From: Cryptosporangium phraense
GTDB lineage: Bacteria; Actinomycetota; Actinomycetes; Mycobacteriales; Cryptosporangiaceae
Reading direction: 5' to 3'
NCBI RefSeq assembly: GCF_006912135.1
Contig: NZ_VIRS01000053.1
Location: 1 to 35,822 of the forward strand
Length of the DNA stretch: 35,822 nt
In this document: piece after piece, positions 31,478 to 35,822 of the stretch
Position numbering within the stretch: the first letter of the stretch is position 1
How the letters are laid out: the number at the start of each line of letters is the position of its first letter
Position numbers and translations under genes: made by a program
The notes under the pieces: model-generated
The model's database searches: none
Seen by the model: the letters and a program-made list of their open reading frames with translations, nothing else
What the model was told of the DNA's origin: nothing

Positions 31478-32155
31478 ATGCGACGGATCGCTGCGGTGGT
31501 GCTGCTGGTCGCGGCTCTCGGGCTGATCAGCGGCTGCGACTGGTTACTCCGGGACAAGACCGAGAAGCACTACGAGGTCGGCGGCGGCGTCCACACGGTG
31601 TCGGTGACCGGCACCGCCGTCGACCTCGACGTCGTCGCCGGGAAGGGACCGATCTCGGTCGACGAGATCATCCGCTACAACGGCGACGTCCCCGAGACGG
31701 GTCACCAGGTCCGCGGCGGGGTCCTGACGCTGGACTCCGACGGGTGCACCGCGGGTAAGGCGTGCCGGGTGCGGTACCGGGTCACGGTGCCGGCCACCGT
31801 CGCGGTGCAGGCCGACCTCGACGCCGGGACCATCGAGACGACCGGGCTGTCCGGCCGGCTCGCCCTGCGGCTCGGCGCCGGTCAGGTGACCGCCCACCGC
31901 GCGCTCAGCCGCTCGGCCGACGTCCGGGTCGACGTCGGTGACGTCGACCTCCGTTACGCGGCGGTACCGGACCGGGTCGCGGTCACGTCGAGCACCGGCG
32001 CGGTCGAGGTGACGCTCCCCGGCCAGGGCCCGTACGCGGTGACGACGCGGATCGACGTCGGCCAGAACACGGTGAAGGTGCCGTCGGTTCCCGGCGCGGC
32101 CCACGCCGTCGACGTCCGGGTGGACGTCGGCCAGATCACGGTCTCGCCCGCCTAG
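31478..32155 (+). CDS. Secreted lipoprotein with DUF4097-like beta-repeat domain
   Basis: The 225-residue protein has a lipoprotein signal MRRIAAVVLLVAALGLISGC with the lipid-modified Cys20. The mature part is beta-strand rich with repeated short motifs ending in VDVG (DVRVDVGDVDLR, TRIDVGQNTVKV, VRVDVGQITVSP), a beta-helix-like pattern seen in DUF4097 putative adhesins. The role is unknown. ATG at 31478 has GAGGAGG at 31464-31470; an ATG-free extension to 31454 has no support. It stands alone between xerD and the parA group and probably has its own promoter in 31394-31477. Confidence 0.83.
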   Translation: MRRIAAVVLLVAALGLISGCDWLLRDKTEKHYEVGGGVHTVSVTGTAVDLDVVAGKGPISVDEIIRYNGDVPETGHQVRGGVLTLDSDGCTAGKACRVRYRVTVPATVAVQADLDAGTIETTGLSGRLALRLGAGQVTAHRALSRSADVRVDVGDVDLRYAAVPDRVAVTSSTGAVEVTLPGQGPYAVTTRIDVGQNTVKVPSVPGAAHAVDVRVDVGQITVSPA

Positions 32156-32223
32156 TCCAGTGAGGACCACGGTTGCAGGCGGTGAACGACACGCCGAGCG
32201 ACTTGCAGTTTTATCGACATTCT

Positions 32224-32253
32224 TTGCTTTGACCCCACTGGATCCCTAGGGTT
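32224..32253 (+). promoter_or_regulatory. Possible promoter of the parA-scpAB operon
   Basis: In the 130-base AT-richer gap 32156-32285, TTGCTT (32224-32229) and TAGGGT (32248-32253) are separated by 18 bases and could be -35 and -10 boxes. The -10 lies in the palindrome ccctaggg (32245-32252). Based on consensus only. Confidence 0.3.
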
Positions 32254-32285
32254 TCGTTGCAAGTTCGGCGGCGGGAGCTGGTGAG

Positions 32286-33188
32286 ATGTCAACGAACCCG
32301 GTGATGAGCGACGACGCGGGCGCTCTGGAACAGGCCACCCTCGACCTGGCGAGCCTCGGCATCGTCAAGGATGCGCGGCCGGATCGCCGGTCGGACGAGA
32401 GCGCCTCGCCCAGAGAAGGCCACGGCCCGGCCCGGATCATCGCGCTCTGCAATCAGAAGGGCGGCGTCGGCAAGACCACGAGCACGATCAACCTCGGTGC
32501 CGCGCTGGCCGAGTGCGATCAGCGGGTCCTGCTCGTCGACTTCGACCCGCAGGGTGCGCTCTCGGTCGGCCTCGGCGTCAACGCCTACGACCTCGAGCTG
32601 ACCGTCTACAACCTGCTCATGCAGTCCGGCATCCGCACCGAGGACGTGCTGGTCAAGACCAACGTCGCCGGTCTCGACTTACTGCCGTCCAACATCGACC
32701 TGTCCGCTGCCGAGGTGCAGCTGGTCAGCGAGGTGGCCCGGGAGCAGACGTTGGAACGCGCGCTCCGCCAGGTCAAGGACGACTACGACTACATCCTGAT
32801 CGACTGCCAGCCGTCGCTGGGCCTGCTGACCGTCAACGCGCTCACCGCGGCCCACGGCGTCATCGTCCCGCTGGAGTGCGAGTTCTTCTCACTCCGTGGT
32901 CTGGCGATGCTCATCGACACGATCGACAAGGTCAAAGACCGGCTCAACCCCGACCTCGAGCTCGACGGCATCCTCGCGACGATGTACGACTCGCGCACCG
33001 TCCATTCTCGCCAGGTACTGTCCCGGGTCGTGGAGGCGTTCGGCGACAAGGTGTACGACACGGTGATCTCGCGCACCGTGCGTTTCCCGGAGACGACGGT
33101 GGCCGGCGAGCCGATCACCACGTGGGCTCCCGGGTCCGGCGGGGCGAAGGCGTACCGGGCATTGGCCCGCGAGGTGCTCGGCAGGTGA
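32286..33188 (+). CDS. ParA/Soj-type chromosome-partition ATPase
   Basis: The 300-residue protein has the deviant Walker A CNQKGGVGKTT (signature Lys58 and Lys63), A' motif LLVDFDPQG (Asp85/Asp87) and Walker B DYILIDCQPSLG. The first 48 residues are an unconserved acidic extension. It corresponds to Rv1708, the 'second' ParA of actinobacteria next to scpA and scpB, separate from the ParAB pair at the origin. Such ATPases form dynamic gradients on the nucleoid or pole. Its exact cargo is unknown. ATG at 32286 has GGGAG about 10 bases upstream. Its stop overlaps the GTG of a small downstream gene. Confidence 0.93.
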   Translation: MSTNPVMSDDAGALEQATLDLASLGIVKDARPDRRSDESASPREGHGPARIIALCNQKGGVGKTTSTINLGAALAECDQRVLLVDFDPQGALSVGLGVNAYDLELTVYNLLMQSGIRTEDVLVKTNVAGLDLLPSNIDLSAAEVQLVSEVAREQTLERALRQVKDDYDYILIDCQPSLGLLTVNALTAAHGVIVPLECEFFSLRGLAMLIDTIDKVKDRLNPDLELDGILATMYDSRTVHSRQVLSRVVEAFGDKVYDTVISRTVRFPETTVAGEPITTWAPGSGGAKAYRALAREVLGR

Positions 33189-33589
33189 GGCGACGGGTTC
33201 AGCTTCCCGGCGCGTCCGAGCTGTTCCGGATGACGACGTCAACCGGCGCCAGCACGGTCGAGGTGATCGGCGGGACGCCGACCGCCGCACCCCGTCCGGC
33301 CCCCTCGCGGTCCGTACGGCCCGACGATCGTCCGGCCGAGGTGACGCCGATCCGCGCGTCGCCGCGGGCTCCGAGCGGCCGGCAGCGGCACGATGAGAAG
33401 ATCACCGTGTACCTGTCCTCCGGTGAGCTGCTCGAACTCGAGCGGACCCGGCTGGATCTGCGGGCTCGTCACGGCATCGGCATCGACCGCGGCCGTATCG
33501 TCCGGGAGGCGATCGCGATAGCGCTGGCGGAGTACGACCAGAACGGAGAGCACTCGCTGCTCGTCCGACGGCTCGCGAGCGGCCACTGA
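33185..33589 (+). CDS. Probable ribbon-helix-helix partner of the ParA-like ATPase
   Basis: The 134-residue protein has a short N-terminal motif VQLPGASELFR, a Pro/Arg-rich linker (about 20-65) and a compact C-terminal domain. That domain reads KITVYLSSGELLELERTRL followed by GIDRGRIVREAIAIALAEY. The strand followed by two helices is the ribbon-helix-helix pattern of small DNA-binding proteins. With an adjacent ParA ATPase, this resembles the ParA/RHH centromere-binding pairs of plasmids (ParG type). This is inference; no experimental homologue comes to mind. GTG at 33185 lies in a GTGA overlap with parA and keeps the LPGASELFR motif. The next gene begins one base after its stop. Confidence 0.75.
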   Translation: MRRRVQLPGASELFRMTTSTGASTVEVIGGTPTAAPRPAPSRSVRPDDRPAEVTPIRASPRAPSGRQRHDEKITVYLSSGELLELERTRLDLRARHGIGIDRGRIVREAIAIALAEYDQNGEHSLLVRRLASGH

Positions 33590-33590
33590 C

Positions 33591-34271
33591 GTGCTGTTCG
33601 CGCTCGGGTCGCCGGTAGCGTTCGCCGGCCTGCTGGTGGCGTTCGTGCTCGGGCTGGTGATCCGCGTGGTCGCCATCCGGCTCGTCCAGCGTCGGCGGGT
33701 GCCGGCAGGCTGGGACGTGCCCCGGCGGTCCGGCGGCAAGCTCGTCGACGTCCGGCGGGACGTCGACATCTTCGGCGTGGTGGCCGCGGTCGTCGGCGGT
33801 ACCGGGTGGGGCAAGAAGCTCGAGGATTCCGGGATGGCGCCGGCGCCGCTACGGACGCTGCTGGCCGGGCCGATCGCGGTGCTGGTGGCGTCGCAAGTCG
33901 CGTTCCTGGCGTTCATCCTGGTCGCCGGGCCGGTGTCGCTCGGGTCGCTGAGCGCGTCCAGCGTGCTGCGGGGCGACCTGAGCGGCGGGACCAGCGTCGA
34001 GCTGTTCCTGCTGTCGCTGGCGGTCGGGCTGCTGTGCTTCGGGCTGCTCGACCTCGTCCCGCTGCCGCCGCTCGACGGCTGGGGGCTGCTCCGGCACGCG
34101 GTGAAGCGTCCCGGAACCGGGTTCCAGAAGGCCCGGTACTGGCTCGAGGATCAGAACGTCGGCATCGCGATCCTGCTCGCCGGGATGCTGTTGCCGCTGT
34201 TCCGGGGCCTGCCGCTGTTCCTGTTCCTGCTCGACATCGTGTGTTGGCCGTTCTTGCTGCTGTGGGGTTGA
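33591..34271 (+). CDS. Degenerate site-2-protease-like (M50) membrane protein
   Basis: The 226-residue protein has about five membrane helices, the first at about 9-28 (VAFAGLLVAFVLGLVIRVVA). Asp154-Leu-Val-Pro-Leu-Pro-Pro-Leu-Asp162-Gly resembles the NPxPPLDG motif of M50 metalloproteases. The HExxH zinc motif is absent: where it should be, near residues 25-35, the sequence reads IRVVAIRLVQRR. The protein is therefore probably not an active protease; it may be a scaffold or a binder of membrane segments. GTG at 33591 is one base after the previous stop. It lies between the parA pair and scpA, an unexpected place for such a protein. Confidence 0.7.
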   Translation: MLFALGSPVAFAGLLVAFVLGLVIRVVAIRLVQRRRVPAGWDVPRRSGGKLVDVRRDVDIFGVVAAVVGGTGWGKKLEDSGMAPAPLRTLLAGPIAVLVASQVAFLAFILVAGPVSLGSLSASSVLRGDLSGGTSVELFLLSLAVGLLCFGLLDLVPLPPLDGWGLLRHAVKRPGTGFQKARYWLEDQNVGIAILLAGMLLPLFRGLPLFLFLLDIVCWPFLLLWG

Positions 34272-34287
34272 GGGTACGGTTTCTGCC

Positions 34288-35166
34288 GTGACCGAAAGCC
34301 TGGAAGCTCCGCAGCAGGGCTCGGGCTACGGCGAGAAGTTCCACATCCGTCTGGAGAACTTCGAGGGCCCGTTCGACCTGCTGCTCCAGCTGATCAGCAA
34401 ACACAAGCTGGACGTCACCGAGGTCGCGCTCAGCCAGGTCACCGACGACTTCATCGCGCACATCCGGGGGATGGGCGACGACTGGGACCTCGGCCAGGTC
34501 AGCGAGTTCCTGCTGATCGCGGCCACGCTCCTGGACCTGAAGGCGGCCCGGCTGCTGCCCGCGGCCGAGGTCGAGGACGAGGAAGACCTCGCGCTGCTCG
34601 AGGCCCGTGACCTGCTGTTCGCGCGGCTGCTGCAGTACCGGGCGTTCAAGCAGGTGGCGTCGTTCATCTCCGAGCGCGAGCAGGAGGGGTCGACGCGCTG
34701 GCCCCGGGCGGTGCAACTCGAGCCCCGGTTCGCGGCGGCCATGCCCGAGGTGCTGCTCGGGCTCGGCCCGGACGCGTTCGCCGCGCTGGCCGTGAAGGCG
34801 ATGACGCCGAAGCCCGTGCCGACCGTGTCGATCGACCACATCCACGCGCCCCGCGTCTCGGTGCGTGAACACGCGGCGATCCTGCGGGAGAAACTGGCCC
34901 AGCTGGGGAGTGCGTCGTTCCGGACGCTCTGCTCGGACTGCGCGAACACGCTCGAGGTCGTCGCGCGGTTCTTGGCCCTGCTCGAGCTCTACCGCGAGGG
35001 CGTGTTGCATTTCGACCAGGTCGAACCGCTGGGCGAGCTCCACGTACGCTGGGTAGGCGGCAGCGAGAGCGTTGCCGTGGAGATCGACGAGTACGGCGAG
35101 GAAGAGCTTCCCGCCGTGCCGGCCAGCCGCGCGGCGCCGGAGATCGAGACGAAGGAACCTGGGTGA
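34288..35166 (+). CDS. scpA: ScpA, kleisin subunit of the SMC complex
   Basis: The 292-residue protein begins its conserved part with FHIRLENFEGPFDLLLQLI, the kleisin N-terminal helix that binds the SMC neck, followed by SKHKLDVTEVALSQVTDDF. It ends with a winged-helix part containing FLALLELYREGVLHFDQVEP. ScpA bridges the two SMC heads and recruits ScpB in the condensin complex that folds the chromosome. GTG at 34288 is the start; no strong ribosome-binding site is visible. Its stop overlaps the scpB GTG by four bases. A disordered Glu/Ala/Pro tail follows the conserved domain. Confidence 0.96.
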   Translation: MTESLEAPQQGSGYGEKFHIRLENFEGPFDLLLQLISKHKLDVTEVALSQVTDDFIAHIRGMGDDWDLGQVSEFLLIAATLLDLKAARLLPAAEVEDEEDLALLEARDLLFARLLQYRAFKQVASFISEREQEGSTRWPRAVQLEPRFAAAMPEVLLGLGPDAFAALAVKAMTPKPVPTVSIDHIHAPRVSVREHAAILREKLAQLGSASFRTLCSDCANTLEVVARFLALLELYREGVLHFDQVEPLGELHVRWVGGSESVAVEIDEYGEEELPAVPASRAAPEIETKEPG

Positions 35167-35750
35167 ACGAGGAAGGCGTGCTGTTCGGCGATCCGGAGCC
35201 CGAACGTGACCGGATCGAACCGGCGCTCGAGGCGATCCTCATGGTCGTCGACGAGCCGGTGACCGAGGGGCTCCTCGCCCAGACCCTGGGCTGCCCGGTG
35301 CCCGACGTGACCACCGCGCTGCGTGGCCTCGCGGAGGAGTACACCGAGGCCGGGCGGGGTTTCGAGCTGCGTCAGGTCGCGGGTGGCTGGCGTCTCTACA
35401 CGCGGTCGGAATACGCGCCGTACGTGGAGCGGTTCGTCCTGGAGGGCCAGCAGGCCCGGCTCACCCAGGCCGCGCTCGAGACGCTGGCGGTCATCGCCTA
35501 CAAGCAGCCGGTCACCCGGTCGTCGGTAGCGGCGATCCGCGGCGTTTCGGTGGACGGGGTGATCCGGACGCTACTGTCCCGCGGGTTGATCGAGGAGTGC
35601 GGTACGGACCCGGAGACCGGTGGGTACCAGTTCCGGACGACGACGTTGTTCCTCGAGAAGCTCGGTCTCAACTCTTTGGACGAATTGCCGGCGCTCGCGC
35701 CGCTGCTGCCTGGAATGGATGCCCTGGATGATGTCATCGCCGCGTCGTAA
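35163..35750 (+). CDS. scpB: ScpB, SMC complex accessory subunit
   Basis: The 195-residue protein has two winged-helix domains: the first around ALEAILMVVDEPVTEGLLAQ, the second around LTQAALETLAVIAYKQPVTR and GVSVDGVIRTLLSRGLIEE, the most conserved ScpB stretch. ScpB dimers bind ScpA and control SMC ATPase and loading. GTG at 35163 overlaps the scpA stop. The gene ends with TAA, rare among these genes. The remaining 72 bases of the window hold no complete gene. A pseudouridine synthase gene follows scpB in M. tuberculosis, but its start is not visible here. Confidence 0.96.
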   Translation: MNEEGVLFGDPEPERDRIEPALEAILMVVDEPVTEGLLAQTLGCPVPDVTTALRGLAEEYTEAGRGFELRQVAGGWRLYTRSEYAPYVERFVLEGQQARLTQAALETLAVIAYKQPVTRSSVAAIRGVSVDGVIRTLLSRGLIEECGTDPETGGYQFRTTTLFLEKLGLNSLDELPALAPLLPGMDALDDVIAAS

Positions 35751-35822
35751 CCCCACGCCCCGCGGGAGCGGCGCGAACGACGCAGGATCGCGTCGCGCCG
35801 ACCCCCGCCGCGGAGGCGGTGC

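Noticed and set aside
35812-35822. Possible start of a gene at the window end (GGAGG then GTG)
   Set aside because: Spacing of two bases is too short and no coding sequence remains to judge.

Overview
The window is chromosomal DNA of a very high-GC actinobacterium. The G/C-rich third codon positions, the frequent GTG and TTG starts, the many 4-base ATGA/GTGA stop-start overlaps and the gene order all point this way. The order TPR protein - HAD phosphatase - tlyA - nadK - recN - steA - steB(mctB) - pyrG - NUDIX - xerD - parA - scpA - scpB is the one known from Mycobacterium tuberculosis Rv1691-Rv1710. The genus cannot be fixed from sequence alone. A sporulating or filamentous actinomycete (Cryptosporangium/Frankia-like) is plausible but is inference. 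I see no rRNA, tRNA, CRISPR array, transposase or phage gene.

Layout. (1) 1-5575: two hairpins, a giant low-complexity protein with a TPR-like core, a small TPR protein and a HAD-IIA phosphatase. (2) 5615-12740: a reverse-strand SCP2-like protein, then a forward run of a phasin/histone-like Lys-Ala-Pro protein, a small conserved protein, tlyA, nadK, recN and an Eis-type acetyltransferase. Most of these are coupled by overlapping stops and starts. (3) 12741-13929: about 1.2 kb without a convincing gene, made of G-run tandem repeats and larger direct duplications. (4) 13930-26210: a tightly packed envelope cluster: steA, steB, a polyprenyl-phosphate sugar-phosphotransferase-like gene, a MurJ-type flippase, a GT-B glycosyltransferase and two paralogous polytopic membrane proteins with a degenerate alkaline-phosphatase-like outer domain. 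(5) 26263-28571: pyrG and a NUDIX hydrolase, followed by strong terminators. (6) 28691-31393: a reverse-strand TM2 protein, alanine dehydrogenase and xerD. (7) 31478-35750: a lipoprotein, a ParA-type ATPase, a probable ribbon-helix-helix partner, a degenerate M50-like membrane protein, scpA and scpB.

How the genes may work together. TlyA methylates rRNA, NadK makes NADP, and RecN, XerD, ParA and ScpAB serve DNA repair, dimer resolution and chromosome organisation. The main candidate for an undescribed system is region 4. A lipid-linked sugar starter enzyme, a lipid-linked-sugar flippase, a glycosyltransferase and two large membrane proteins are joined by 4-base overlaps and sit directly behind the SteA/SteB division proteins. 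This suggests a septum-linked pathway that builds, flips and modifies a cell-envelope glycan. The second membrane paralogue carries a roughly 450-residue Asp-Arg-x-Pro-Ala repeat insertion.

A second theme is low complexity. The first gene (RGD/RDDR-rich), the phasin-like gene (PAKT/PAKA-rich), the tail and insertion of the two membrane paralogues, and the G-rich spacer all consist of tandem repeats that could change in length by slippage.
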